From Agromyces sp. Soil535 (GTDB taxonomy: Bacteria; Actinomycetota; Actinomycetes; Actinomycetales; Microbacteriaceae), in NCBI RefSeq assembly GCF_001428255.1, contig NZ_LMRW01000012.1:268715-332714 (forward strand): a stretch of 64,000 bases of DNA, read 5' to 3'. The notes beneath the pieces are model-generated. The model was not told the DNA's origin, searched no databases, and saw nothing but the letters and a program-made list of their open reading frames with translations. A program made the position numbers and the translations under genes. This document shows, piece after piece, positions 25,021-33,788 of this stretch (the stretch's first letter is position 1; every line of letters starts with the position of its first letter).

Positions 25021-25968
25021 CTCGCTGAAGCCGCACCGCGCGAGCGCCCCGCCTACCGCAGTTTCCGAGTGCGGGTGGCCCGGGTCGAACGCCTCGCGCG
25101 GCACTTCACGAGCGTGACCTTCGCGGGCGACGACCTCGACGAGTTCGGCACGGCCGGCCTCGACCAGCGCGTGAAGGTCGTGCTGCCGCTGCCCGGGGTC
25201 GGGTTCGCCGCCTTCCCCGAGGGCGACGACTGGTACGGCGCCTGGCGGGAGCTCCCGGCGGGGCTCCGAAACCCGTTCCGCACCTACACGGTGCGGGCCG
25301 TGCGCCCCGAGGCGCGCGAGGTCGACATCGTGTTCGTCGGGCACGGGGACGCCGGGCCCGCCTCGGCATGGGCGGCCACGGCCGCGCCCGGCGACGAGGT
25401 CGTGCTCATCGGGCCCGACGAGCTGAGCCCCGGCCGCACGGTCGGCATCGACTGGCGGCCCGGCGAGGTCGAGACCCTCCTGCTCGCCGGCGACGAGACC
25501 GCCGCGCCCGCCATCGCCTCGATCCTCGAGTCGCTCCCGTCCGACGCGACCGGCATCGCCCTCATCGAGGTGCCCGCGCACGCCGACCGGCTCGGAGTGC
25601 GCGCACCGGCGGGCGTCGAGGTCCGCTGGCTGGCCCGTGAGGATGCGGACTGCCTGCACGGCGGCCTGCTCATTCCGGCGGTGCGCGACTGGGTCGTGCG
25701 TCACCTCGCGGCACGCGGCGTCGCCCGTACGGCCGACGTCGACGCGGCCACCGCGCTCGCGGCCGCCGAGCAGGCCGACCTGCCCGACACGCCCCTCTGG
25801 GACGTCCCCGAGGGGCACAGCCTCGATGGCGACTGCTACGCCTGGCTCGCGGGCGAGGCATCCGCGATCACCACCCTGCGCCGCTTCCTCGTGCGCGAGG
25901 CCGGCCTCGACCGCCGTCAGGTCGCCTTCATCGGCTACTGGCGCATGGGTCGCGCCGAGCTCGACTGA
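25009..25968 (+). CDS. Siderophore-interacting protein (ferric-siderophore reductase)
   Basis: 319 residues, ViuB/SIP family. The N-terminal FAD-binding domain has RPAYRSFRVRVARVERLARHFTSV and RNPFRTYTVRAVRPEAREVDIVFV. The C-terminal NAD(P)H/SIP domain has LLLAGDETAAPAIASIL and ends FIGYWRMGRAEL. It reduces ferric siderophores in the cytoplasm to release Fe2+, matching the transporter genes downstream. The start is ATG 25009, inside the iron box; AAGACT 6 nt upstream could be its -10. A later GTG at 25071 would cut conserved sequence. Confidence 0.88.
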   Translation: MLTSLAEAAPRERPAYRSFRVRVARVERLARHFTSVTFAGDDLDEFGTAGLDQRVKVVLPLPGVGFAAFPEGDDWYGAWRELPAGLRNPFRTYTVRAVRPEAREVDIVFVGHGDAGPASAWAATAAPGDEVVLIGPDELSPGRTVGIDWRPGEVETLLLAGDETAAPAIASILESLPSDATGIALIEVPAHADRLGVRAPAGVEVRWLAREDADCLHGGLLIPAVRDWVVRHLAARGVARTADVDAATALAAAEQADLPDTPLWDVPEGHSLDGDCYAWLAGEASAITTLRRFLVREAGLDRRQVAFIGYWRMGRAELD

Positions 25969-25974
25969 CGAGGG

Positions 25975-27042
25975 GTGACCGAACGGATGCCGCGCGCCGC
26001 CACGGTGACGCAGCCGACCGGCACGCCCGGCCGGCCGGCCGGGCGTCGGATGCCGCCGGCGGCGACGCTCGCGATCGCACTCGGGCTCCTCACCGTCGTC
26101 GCGGTCGCGAGCCTCGCCATCGGCACACGACAGGTGCCGTTCGACGTCGTCCTCCAGGCCTTCATCGCGCCGGTCGCGGGCGACGCCGACCAGGTCGTGG
26201 TGCGCGACCTCCGGCTTCCACGCGCCGTCATCGGCATCATGGCGGGCGCCGCGCTCGGGGTGGTCGCCGCGATCCTGCAGGGTGCGACGCGCAACCCGCT
26301 CGCCGATCCTGGGCTCCTCGGCATCAACGCGGGGGCCTCCCTCGCGGTCGTCGCGGCGATCGCATTCCTGGGCATCGCCTCGCCGTTCGGCTTCATCTGG
26401 TTCGCGTTCGGCGGTGCCGCGCTCGCCGCCGCCGTCGTGTTCGCGATCGGCTCGACAGGCGGAGCAGGCGCCACCCCCGCGAAGCTCGCGCTCACCGGCG
26501 CCGCCCTCACCGCGGCGACGACGCCCCTGGTCACGCTGCTCCTCATCCGCGACCAGGGCACCCTCTCCCAGTACCGGTTCTGGTCGGTCGGGTCGCTCTC
26601 GGGTCGAGGGCTCGAGACGGCGGCGGTGCTCTGGCCGTTCCTGGTCGTGGGGCTCCTGCTCGCCGGCTGGCTCGCGGGCCGACTCAACCTGCTCGCGCTC
26701 GGTGACGATGTCGCCCGCGGGCTCGGCGTGCGCCTCGGGACGACGCGGGTCGTGACCGCGGTGGCCGTCATCGTGCTCGCCGGCACCGCGACATCGCTCG
26801 CCGGCCCCATCGCACTGCTCGGCCTGGCGGTCGCACACGCCGCGCGCGGGCTCGTCGGCGGCGACTACCGCTGGCTCACCCCGCTGTCGGGAGTGCTCGG
26901 GGCGATCGTGCTCCTCGCTGCAGACGTCATCGGGCGCGTGGTGGTGGCGCCCGCGGAACTCGAGGCGGGCATCGTCGCCGCGATCGTCGGCGCGCCCGTG
27001 CTGATCGCGTTGGTGCGCCGCACGAAGGGAGTGTCGCTGTGA
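25975..27042 (+). CDS. Iron-siderophore ABC transporter permease, FecCD family (1)
   Basis: 355 residues from GTG 25975; ATG 25987 is an alternative. About nine or ten hydrophobic helices. FecCD signatures: VVRDLRLPRAVIGIMAGAAL, GATRNPLADPGLLGINAGAS, RFWSVGSLSG and the cytoplasmic loop LGDDVARGLGVRLG that contacts the ATPase. It forms the membrane pore with the next gene product. It begins 6 nt after the siderophore-interacting protein stop and overlaps the next permease by 4 nt. Confidence 0.9.
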   Translation: MTERMPRAATVTQPTGTPGRPAGRRMPPAATLAIALGLLTVVAVASLAIGTRQVPFDVVLQAFIAPVAGDADQVVVRDLRLPRAVIGIMAGAALGVVAAILQGATRNPLADPGLLGINAGASLAVVAAIAFLGIASPFGFIWFAFGGAALAAAVVFAIGSTGGAGATPAKLALTGAALTAATTPLVTLLLIRDQGTLSQYRFWSVGSLSGRGLETAAVLWPFLVVGLLLAGWLAGRLNLLALGDDVARGLGVRLGTTRVVTAVAVIVLAGTATSLAGPIALLGLAVAHAARGLVGGDYRWLTPLSGVLGAIVLLAADVIGRVVVAPAELEAGIVAAIVGAPVLIALVRRTKGVSL

Positions 27043-28121
27043 GCGCCGCGCCGATCGCGGCGCCCGCCGTGCCGCCTGCCGACTCCATCGATGCCCTCGC
27101 GGTCCGGGTGGCCGGCACTCGCGGGCGGCGGCGGCGGCGAGCCGCCACGGTCGCCGTCGTCGCGTCGTTCCTCGCGCTGGCCGCCGCGGTCGCGTCGCTG
27201 CTCCTCGGTGCGGCGGGGCTCGGCGTCGGCGACGTGCTCGCCGCGCTGGCCGGGGAGGGCTCGGCGAAGGCCGAGTTCGTGATCGTGCGGCTGCGCCTGC
27301 CGCGCGTGCTCGCCGCGATCATCGCGGGCACGGCCCTCGGCCTCGGCGGCGCGCTCTTCCAGACGACGCTGCGCAACCCGCTCGCGAGCCCCGACATCCT
27401 CGGCGTGACGGGCGGCGCGAGCCTCGCCGCGGTCGGGTCGATGCTGGTCCTCGGACTCGAAGGACCGGCCGTGTCCGTCGCCGCGTTCGCGGGAGCGCTC
27501 GTCGTCGCCGCGCTCATGTGGGGCCTCGCGTGGCGCGACGGCCTCACCGGGATCCGGTTCGTGCTCGTCGGCATCGGGCTCGCGTCGATCGTGGCGGGCC
27601 TGCTCGGCTGGCTCATCACGCGCGCCGCCGTGCGCGAGGCATCCGAGGCGCTCGTGTGGATGGTCGGCGGAATCGCGACGACCGGCTGGCCCGAGCTCGC
27701 CACCGCCGGGGTCGCGCTCGCGGTGCTCCTCGGGCTCACGGCGGTCTTCTCGCCCCGGATGCCGCTCATCGCCCTCTCCGACGACAGCGCGCGTTCGCTC
27801 GGGCTCGACGCCACCCGTGCTCGCGCCGTGGCGATCGTGCTCGGGGTCGCGCTCGTGGCCGTGGCCACGTCCCTCGCCGGGCCCATCGCGTTCGTGGCCC
27901 TCGTGGCCGCACCCATCGCACGGGCGCTCGTGGGCCACGGGCAAGCGGCGCTCGCAGCATCCGCCATCGTCGGCGCCGCCATCGTGCTCGTGGCCGACCT
28001 CGTGGCCCAGCACGCCTTCGCGGGCATCGCGGTGCCTGTGGGAATCGTGACGGGCCTCATCGGCGCGCCCTACCTCCTCTGGCTCATCGCGAGAGGCAAC
28101 CGGAAAGGATCGGACGGATGA
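27039..28121 (+). CDS. Iron-siderophore ABC transporter permease, FecCD family (2)
   Basis: 360 residues. A 45-residue cytoplasmic N-terminus precedes the hydrophobic core. Signatures: VRLRLPRVLAAIIAGTALG, TLRNPLASPDILGVTGGAS, WMVGGIATTGWPEL and LSDDSARSLGLDATRAR. Together with the upstream permease it forms a heterodimeric FhuB/FecCD-type channel. Starts and ends with 4-nt overlaps (GTGA, ATGA), so permease 1, permease 2 and ATPase are translationally coupled. Confidence 0.9.
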   Translation: MSAAPIAAPAVPPADSIDALAVRVAGTRGRRRRRAATVAVVASFLALAAAVASLLLGAAGLGVGDVLAALAGEGSAKAEFVIVRLRLPRVLAAIIAGTALGLGGALFQTTLRNPLASPDILGVTGGASLAAVGSMLVLGLEGPAVSVAAFAGALVVAALMWGLAWRDGLTGIRFVLVGIGLASIVAGLLGWLITRAAVREASEALVWMVGGIATTGWPELATAGVALAVLLGLTAVFSPRMPLIALSDDSARSLGLDATRARAVAIVLGVALVAVATSLAGPIAFVALVAAPIARALVGHGQAALAASAIVGAAIVLVADLVAQHAFAGIAVPVGIVTGLIGAPYLLWLIARGNRKGSDG

Positions 28122-28930
28122 CCCGGTCGGCACCCCATGCGCTCCGCGCCGAGTCCCTGGCGCTGGCCTACGACGGCCGCCCCGTCATCGAAGGACTCGA
28201 CCTCGAGATCCCCGATGGGCGCATCACGGCGATCGTCGGGCCGAACGCGAGTGGCAAGTCCACCCTGCTGCGCGGGCTCGCGCGGCTGATGCGCCCCGAG
28301 TCGGGGCGGGTCACCCTCGACGGCCGCGACATCCGGTCGTACGCGCCGAAGGAGTTCGCGCGTCGCGTCGCGGTGCTGCCGCAACAGCCGGTGGCGCCCG
28401 ACGGCGTGCTCGTCGCCGAGCTCGTATCGCGTGGGCGGCATCCGCACCGCGGCTGGTTCGGCGGACGCTCGAGCGACGACGACCTCATCGTGGCCGAGGT
28501 GCTCGCGGCGACGGGCACGGCCGAGCTCGCCGACCGGGCCGTCGCAGAGCTCTCGGGGGGCCAGCGGCAACGGGTGTGGATCGCGATGGCGCTCGCCCAG
28601 CGCGCTGACATCGTGCTGCTCGACGAGCCCACGAGCTTCCTCGACGTGAGCCACCAGCTGGAGCTGCTCGACCTGCTCACCGAGTCGAACCGCGACCACG
28701 GCACCACCGTGGTGATGGTGCTGCACGAGCTGAACCTCGCGGCGCGCTACGCCGACCACCTCGTCGTCGTCGACGCCGGGCGCATCGCGGCGGAGGGCGA
28801 CCCGGTGGCCGTCATGACCGCGGAGACCGTCGGCGCCGCGTTCGGCGTCGACTGCGTGGTGGCCACGGACCCCGTCGCCGGGTCGCCGATGGTCGTGCCG
28901 ATCGGCAGGTTTCACGGGCGCGATATTTAG
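28118..28930 (+). CDS. Iron-siderophore ABC transporter ATP-binding protein (FecE/FepC type)
   Basis: 270 residues. Walker A is GPNASGKST near residue 41, Q-loop VLPQQPVAP, signature LSGGQRQRVWIA, Walker B IVLLDEPTSFLD and H-loop MVLHELNLA. It powers import through the two FecCD permeases. The TAG stop is embedded in the iron box that controls the next gene. Confidence 0.92.
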   Translation: MTRSAPHALRAESLALAYDGRPVIEGLDLEIPDGRITAIVGPNASGKSTLLRGLARLMRPESGRVTLDGRDIRSYAPKEFARRVAVLPQQPVAPDGVLVAELVSRGRHPHRGWFGGRSSDDDLIVAEVLAATGTAELADRAVAELSGGQRQRVWIAMALAQRADIVLLDEPTSFLDVSHQLELLDLLTESNRDHGTTVVMVLHELNLAARYADHLVVVDAGRIAAEGDPVAVMTAETVGAAFGVDCVVATDPVAGSPMVVPIGRFHGRDI

Positions 28931-28945
28931 GTTAGGCTAACCTCA
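28927..28945. promoter_or_regulatory. DtxR/IdeR-type iron box, near-perfect
   Basis: TTAGGTTAGGCTAACCTCA matches the 19-bp consensus at 18 positions. It overlaps the stop codon of the ATPase gene and lies 25 bp before the binding-protein start, so the binding protein should have its own iron-repressed promoter. Confidence 0.9.
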
Positions 28946-28969
28946 ATCCGCCCACTCGAAAGGGAGTTC

Positions 28970-29986
28970 ATGCACGCCCGACGCACGATCGCCGTCCTCG
29001 CCGCCGTCGCAGCGGCTCTCGCCCTCGCCGGATGCGCTTCGGCGGCGCCCGAGGAGAACGGAACCTCCGCGGCATCCGACGGCACGTTCCCGGTGACCAT
29101 CGAGCACGCGTTCGGCGAGACCGAGATCCCCGCCGCGCCCGAGCGTGTGGCGACCTGGGGGTGGGGGAGCGCCGAGGCCGCGCTGGCGCTCGGTGTCGTG
29201 CCCGTGGCGATCGCCCAGCAGACCTACGGCGCGAACGAGGACGGCGTGCTCCCGTGGGTCGCAGAGAGGCTCGACGAGCTCGGTGAGGAGACTCCCGCCA
29301 TCCTCACCGACGACGGCGAAGGCCCGCCCTACGAGGAGATCATCGAGGCCGCGCCCGACGTGATCCTCGCGCCGTATTCGGGCATCACCGAGGAGCAGTA
29401 CGAGCTCCTCAGCGAGATCGCGCCGACCGTCGCCTACCCCGACGAGCCGTGGACCACCCCGTGGCGCGAGGTCGTCACCTCCGTCGGCACCGCGCTCGGT
29501 ATGGAGGACGAGGCGCAGGGCGTGCTCGACGACCTGGACGCCGAGCTCGCCGCGCAGGCCGAGGCCCACCCCGAGCTCGATGGGCTGACCGTTGCGGCCG
29601 TCTGGGACGTCGCCGGCACGTTCTACGTGTACACGCCCGAGGACTCGCGCGTGGAGTTCCTCTCGGCGCTCGGCCTCGAGGACGCGCCCGCCGTCGCCGA
29701 GCTCGCCAACGGCGACTCGCCGTTCTACTACACGCTCAGCTACGAGCAGCTCGACCAGCTCGACTCGGACCTCGTGATCAGCTACCACGACACCCAGGAG
29801 GAGGCCGACGCGTTCCTCGCCTCGGGGCCGGTCCAGGCGATCCCGGCCGTGGCCCGCGGCCAGGTCGCCCAGGTCGTCGGAACCGAGCTCATCGCTGCGG
29901 TCTCGCCGCCCACCGCCCTGTCGCTGACGTACGGGCTCGACGAGCTCGTCGCGTCGCTGTCCGCGGCCGCTCAGCCGGCGAGCTGA
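28970..29986 (+). CDS. Iron-siderophore ABC transporter substrate-binding lipoprotein
   Basis: 338 residues. Signal peptide with lipobox LAGC near residue 23. The FecB/FhuD-type fold follows: FPVTIEHAFGETEIPAAPERVATWGWGSAEAALALGVVPVA at the N-lobe, DVILAPYSGITEEQYELLSEIAPTVAYP, and a long connecting helix. It captures ferric siderophore outside the membrane for the FecCD/FecE transporter. AAGGGAG is the ribosome site. Its promoter carries the strongest iron box of the window. Confidence 0.92.
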   Translation: MHARRTIAVLAAVAAALALAGCASAAPEENGTSAASDGTFPVTIEHAFGETEIPAAPERVATWGWGSAEAALALGVVPVAIAQQTYGANEDGVLPWVAERLDELGEETPAILTDDGEGPPYEEIIEAAPDVILAPYSGITEEQYELLSEIAPTVAYPDEPWTTPWREVVTSVGTALGMEDEAQGVLDDLDAELAAQAEAHPELDGLTVAAVWDVAGTFYVYTPEDSRVEFLSALGLEDAPAVAELANGDSPFYYTLSYEQLDQLDSDLVISYHDTQEEADAFLASGPVQAIPAVARGQVAQVVGTELIAAVSPPTALSLTYGLDELVASLSAAAQPAS

Positions 29987-30058
29987 CCGGCGCCGCCCGC
30001 ACGGCGGCAAGACGGTGGCCCGGATGCCGCGACGGTCGTATCGGGGCCGTTCGGCGTC

Positions 30059-30463
30059 TCAGCGGGCGGAACGGTCGGCGCGCCGGCGCCGCGGGACGTA
30101 GCCGCCGGCCTCGAGGCCCGCTTCGATCTCGAAGCGGTTGCCGAGCGGGTTCCGCCCCGCGATGAGGTAGAGCACGGGGAAGAGCATGCCGTACTTCCGC
30201 CACTGCGCCTTGTGCACGGCCTCGTGCCCGAGCACGACGTCGCCGGCGTTCCGATCGGTGAGATAGCACCCGCCGACGCACGCGCCGCCGCGACCGAAGG
30301 TCCACTTCGGCATCCCCGTGAACACGACGAGGCCCTGCCGCACCTCGATGGGGCCCGTGCTCCACAGGAAGCCCCAGACGAAGCCGACGAGGGTCGCCCA
30401 CCAGTAGCCGGCGCGGCTGATCGGCGAATCCGTGAGGCGGATCCGGAGCACCCGCCCGCTCAC
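30059..30463 (-). CDS. Small membrane protein with an HExxH motif
   Basis: 134 residues. Hydrophobic segment at about 20-37, then a Cys/Gly loop (RGGACVGGCYLTD), then GHEAVHKAQWRKYG with HExxH at 80-84, then a second hydrophobic segment, then NRFEIEAGLEAGG with acidic residues that could be the third metal ligand. This is the layout of a minimal membrane zinc-protease-like domain, but no named family is recognised. The GTG start overlaps the stop of the upstream oxidoreductase gene by 4 nt (GTGA), so the two are coupled. Confidence 0.65.
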   Translation of the reverse strand: MSGRVLRIRLTDSPISRAGYWWATLVGFVWGFLWSTGPIEVRQGLVVFTGMPKWTFGRGGACVGGCYLTDRNAGDVVLGHEAVHKAQWRKYGMLFPVLYLIAGRNPLGNRFEIEAGLEAGGYVPRRRRADRSAR

Positions 30464-31902
30464 GCCGCGACCTCAGGCCGGCCGAGGTCCTCGAGGAGGC
30501 GCAGCCACACCTCGCTCATCGTCGGGAACGCCGGCACGACGTGCCAGAGCCGGTCGACGGGGACCTCGCCCACGATCGCGATCGTCGCGGCCTGCAGGAG
30601 TTCCGCGACATCCTGCCCGACGAACGTCGCGCCGATGACGTTGCCCCGCCCGGCGTCGACGACGAGCCGCGCGCGGCCCTCGTAGCCGTCCGCGAGGATG
30701 CCCGCTCCGCTCGCGGACTGCATCGGGACGTCGGCGATGCGCACCTCGATGCCGGCACGTTCGGCGGCCGCGGCCGTGAGCCCCACGGCGACGCACTCGG
30801 GCTCGGCGAAGACGACCTGAGGCACCGCGGAGTGATCGGCCGTCGCCGCGTGCACGCCCCACGGCGAGGCGTCGACCCCGCGGCCGAGTGCGCGTGCGGC
30901 GATCACGTCGCCCGCCGCACGCCCCTGGTACTTGCCCTGGTGGGTGAGGAGGGCGCGGTGGTTCACGTCGCCCGTCGCGTAGAGCCATTCACCCCCGCCG
31001 TCGGCACCTGAGACGAGCAGCGTGTCGTCCACCTCGATCCAGGAGCCGGGCTCGAGCCCGACGGTCTCCAGCCCGATCGTGCCGGTGCGTGGCTTCCGCC
31101 CCGTCGCCACGAGCACCTCGTCGGCGGTGACCGTCGACTCGTCGTCGAGCGTGATCACGACGTTGCCAGATGCGTTGCGCTCGACCTGCGTCGGCTGCGC
31201 GCCGAGCCGCACGGATGCCCCGAGCCCGCGGAGCCCGGCCGCCACGGCATCCCCGGCGAACGGCTCCATGCCGCCGAGCAGGCGGCTGCGGGCGAGCACG
31301 GTGACCTCGGTGCCGAAGCCGGCGTATGCGGTCGCCATCTCGACCGCGACGACGCCGCCGCCGATGATCGCGAGTCGCGCAGGCGGATGCTCGACGCTCG
31401 TCGCGTCGCGGCTCGTCCACGGGTCCGCCTCGGCGAGGCCGACGATGGGCGGCACGACCGGGTCGGAGCCCGTCGAGACGACGACGGCGTGACGGGCGAC
31501 GAGCGCGACCTCTGTGCCGTCGGGGCGTTCGACGACGACGCGCCGGGGCCCGTCGAGGCGTCCGTGCCCCCGCTCGAGTTCGACGCCGATGCTCTCGAGC
31601 CAGCCGACGGCGCCATGGTCGCTCCAGTCGGATACCCAGTAGTCGCGCCGGCGGAGCACGGCCTCGACGTCGAGAGGTCCGGTGACAGCCCCCGCCGCGC
31701 CCGCGACGCGCTGGGCCGCGCGCAGGGCCGCCGCGCTCCGGAGCAGGGTCTTCGAAGGCACGCAGGCCCAGTACGAGCACTCGCCGCCGACGAGCTCGTG
31801 CTCGACGAGCACCACGTCGAGGCCGCCCGCGCGTGCCCGATCCGCGACGTTCTCGCCGACCGGGCCCCCGCCCAGCACGACCACGTCCACCTCGCGCTGC
31901 AT
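30460..31902 (-). CDS. FAD-dependent pyridine nucleotide-disulfide oxidoreductase
   Basis: 480 residues. FAD-binding VVVLGGGPVGENVA at residues 7-20; redox CxxxxC at Cys42 and Cys47 in GGECSYWACVPSKTLLR; NAD(P) motif AIIGGGVVAVEMATAY; second FAD motif WLYATGDVN; C-terminal dimerisation domain. At the place where lipoamide dehydrogenase and glutathione reductase have the catalytic His (HPT), this protein has FPTMSE, so a different acid/base or an oxidase/quinone-reductase role is likely, as for mycobacterial LpdA-like proteins. ATG at 31902 has GGAGGGA upstream. Confidence 0.83.
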   Translation of the reverse strand: MQREVDVVVLGGGPVGENVADRARAGGLDVVLVEHELVGGECSYWACVPSKTLLRSAAALRAAQRVAGAAGAVTGPLDVEAVLRRRDYWVSDWSDHGAVGWLESIGVELERGHGRLDGPRRVVVERPDGTEVALVARHAVVVSTGSDPVVPPIVGLAEADPWTSRDATSVEHPPARLAIIGGGVVAVEMATAYAGFGTEVTVLARSRLLGGMEPFAGDAVAAGLRGLGASVRLGAQPTQVERNASGNVVITLDDESTVTADEVLVATGRKPRTGTIGLETVGLEPGSWIEVDDTLLVSGADGGGEWLYATGDVNHRALLTHQGKYQGRAAGDVIAARALGRGVDASPWGVHAATADHSAVPQVVFAEPECVAVGLTAAAAERAGIEVRIADVPMQSASGAGILADGYEGRARLVVDAGRGNVIGATFVGQDVAELLQAATIAIVGEVPVDRLWHVVPAFPTMSEVWLRLLEDLGRPEVAA

Positions 31903-31995
31903 GTGTCTCCCTCCGGCCCGGCGGACGCCGACGGCCTGGCCCAAGCCTAGGCAGAACGGCCGACGGGCCGCACCGTGGTGGCGCGACCAGCAGGC

Positions 31996-32877
31996 TCAGA
32001 CGGCGTCGGCCTCGGGTGCCTCGTCGCTCCGCGCCGCACGGTCGCCGGAGGTGAGCGCGGCGACGAGTCGGAGGATCGTGGGGAGGTCGTCGTTCGCGGA
32101 CTCGGGCGAGTTCGGCGCGAACCCGGCGATCGCCGCGCCCGCGAGCGGGAATCGGGTCGCGACCGCACGCAGGAGTGCCGCCAGTGCGGCGGCGTCGATG
32201 CCGAAGGGCATGGGGTACGACAGCCCGGCCAGGGCGGAGGGATCGAGCACGTCGAGGTCGATGTGCACGAACACCTGCGAGGCGCCGGTCTGCTCGAGCG
32301 CCGCGACGACCACGGTGGGGTCGGAGAGGTCCTCGACGGTGAGCACGGTCACGTCGTGCTCGTCGATGAACCGGCGTTCCTCGTCGTCGATCGCGCGGAT
32401 GCCGCCGAGCACGAGGCGCGCGGGCGCCACCTTCGTCGTCTCATCGAGGGCGAGTCCCTCCGCGCCGTCACCCGCGATCGCCCGGAGGGTCATCCCCCCG
32501 AAGCCGCCGGACGGCGAGGACTCGGGCGTGTTCAGGTCGGGCTGCGCGTCGAGCCAGAGCACCGCGAGGTCGCCGCCCGTGCGGCGCGACGCATGCGCGA
32601 CGGCGGCGAGCGACGCACTGCAGTCGCCGCCGATCGTGAGGGCCCAGTCGGGGACCAGCGCGAGCGCCTCCTCGGCCCGCTCGCGCACGCGGCGCAGCGC
32701 GCTGTACCTCCGCACTCCGGTGCCGAGCGAGTCACCCGCCTCGACGGGCACCTCGACGACGATGGTGGCGGCGGACGGGAGGTCGCCCTGGATCGCGATG
32801 GCACCGTCGGCATGGCTCATCGCGCGAGCCGACACGGAACCCTGCCACAGGGGGACGACGACGAACGTAGCGGGCAT
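31996..32877 (-). CDS. Arginase/agmatinase-superfamily protein with altered metal ligands
   Basis: 293 residues with ureohydrolase fold. The six usual Mn ligands map to GGDC (Cys86 instead of His), LDAQPD (Asp110, Gln112 instead of His, Asp114) and HIDLDVLDP (Asp207, Asp209). All four Asp remain but both His are replaced, so the binuclear Mn site is probably changed or lost. It may hydrolyse a different substrate or have lost ureohydrolase activity. TACTGT lies 5 nt before the ATG, consistent with a leaderless start. Not in an arginine or polyamine operon. Confidence 0.78.
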   Translation of the reverse strand: MPATFVVVPLWQGSVSARAMSHADGAIAIQGDLPSAATIVVEVPVEAGDSLGTGVRRYSALRRVRERAEEALALVPDWALTIGGDCSASLAAVAHASRRTGGDLAVLWLDAQPDLNTPESSPSGGFGGMTLRAIAGDGAEGLALDETTKVAPARLVLGGIRAIDDEERRFIDEHDVTVLTVEDLSDPTVVVAALEQTGASQVFVHIDLDVLDPSALAGLSYPMPFGIDAAALAALLRAVATRFPLAGAAIAGFAPNSPESANDDLPTILRLVAALTSGDRAARSDEAPEADAV

Positions 32878-32898
32878 GCCTCACAGTATCGCGCACGC

Positions 32899-32935
32899 AC
32901 GGATGCCGCGGCCCGCCGTGAGCCGCGGCATCCGT
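32899..32935 (-). terminator. Terminator hairpin (14-bp perfect stem) containing two copies of the dispersed 9-mer
   Basis: ACGGATGCCGCGGC (32899-32912), 9-nt loop, GCCGCGGCATCCGT (32922-32935). It lies right after the pspA stop codon and before the arginase-like gene, both on the minus strand. Confidence 0.82.
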
Positions 32936-32947
32936 CGATCGCCCGGG

Positions 32948-33685
32948 TCAGCCCGAGATGGCGCCCTGCGACGAGCCCCCGGCCTTCAGCGCGGCGAGGC
33001 GGGCATCGACCTCGGTGAGTTCGCCGAGGTCGTCGAGCTCGTTGAACTGCGCGTCGAGGCTCGACGCGGCAAGCTCAGCCTGGCCGCGGACGACGGCCTC
33101 CTCGCGGCGGATCTTGTCCTCGAAGCGGCCGATCTCGCTCGTGGGATCGAGGAAGTCGATCGACTTCACGGCGTCCTGCACCTGCCTCTGCGCCTGGGCG
33201 GTCTTCGCCCGCGCGACGAGCTCGGAGCGCTTGTTCTGCAGCTGGACGAGCTTCTCCTTCATGCCGTTGAGGCCCGACTTCAGCTTGTCGACCACCTCGG
33301 TCTGCGCGGCGATCTGCGGCTCGGCGGCCTTCGCCTCGTTCTCGGCCGAGATCTGGCGGCTGAGCGCGACCTTGGCGAGGTTGTCGAACTTGTCGGCGTC
33401 GACCGCATCGCCGGCCGACCGCAGCTCGTCGCCCTTGCGACTCGCGGCGACGGCCTTCTCGCCCCATTCGCGGGCGGCCTCGACGTCCTCGCGGTGGTCG
33501 TCCTCGAGGAGGCGCAGGTTGCCGATCGTCTCGGCGATCGCGGCCTCGGCGTCGGCGATGGAGTTGGTGAAGTCGCGCACCATCTGGTCGAGCATCATCT
33601 GCGGATCCTCGGCCTGGTCGATCAGCGCGTTGATGTTCGCCCTCAGGAGTTGCGAGATGCGGCCGAAGATGGACTGCTTTGCCAT
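32948..33685 (-). CDS. pspA: PspA/IM30/Vipp1-family membrane stress protein
   Basis: 245 residues, nearly all predicted alpha-helical coiled coil. It starts MAKQSIFGRISQLLRANINAL, the amphipathic membrane-binding helix, followed by DQAEDPQMMLDQMVRDF, a hallmark of the family. The C-terminal third (LDAQFNELDDLGELTEVDARL) is acidic. PspA oligomers coat and stabilise damaged inner leaflets. The TPM-domain gene lies upstream on the same strand with 103 bp between, and the pair may be one unit. Confidence 0.9.
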   Translation of the reverse strand: MAKQSIFGRISQLLRANINALIDQAEDPQMMLDQMVRDFTNSIADAEAAIAETIGNLRLLEDDHREDVEAAREWGEKAVAASRKGDELRSAGDAVDADKFDNLAKVALSRQISAENEAKAAEPQIAAQTEVVDKLKSGLNGMKEKLVQLQNKRSELVARAKTAQAQRQVQDAVKSIDFLDPTSEIGRFEDKIRREEAVVRGQAELAASSLDAQFNELDDLGELTEVDARLAALKAGGSSQGAISG

Positions 33686-33788
33686 GGTGGTTCCTTTCGG
33701 TGGTGGTCGGTGCTGGTCGAAGGTCGTCGGTGGCGGTCGTCGGAGGTCGTCGAGCCGCCCGTGTCGGCGTGTCGGGTGGTCGCGGCGC

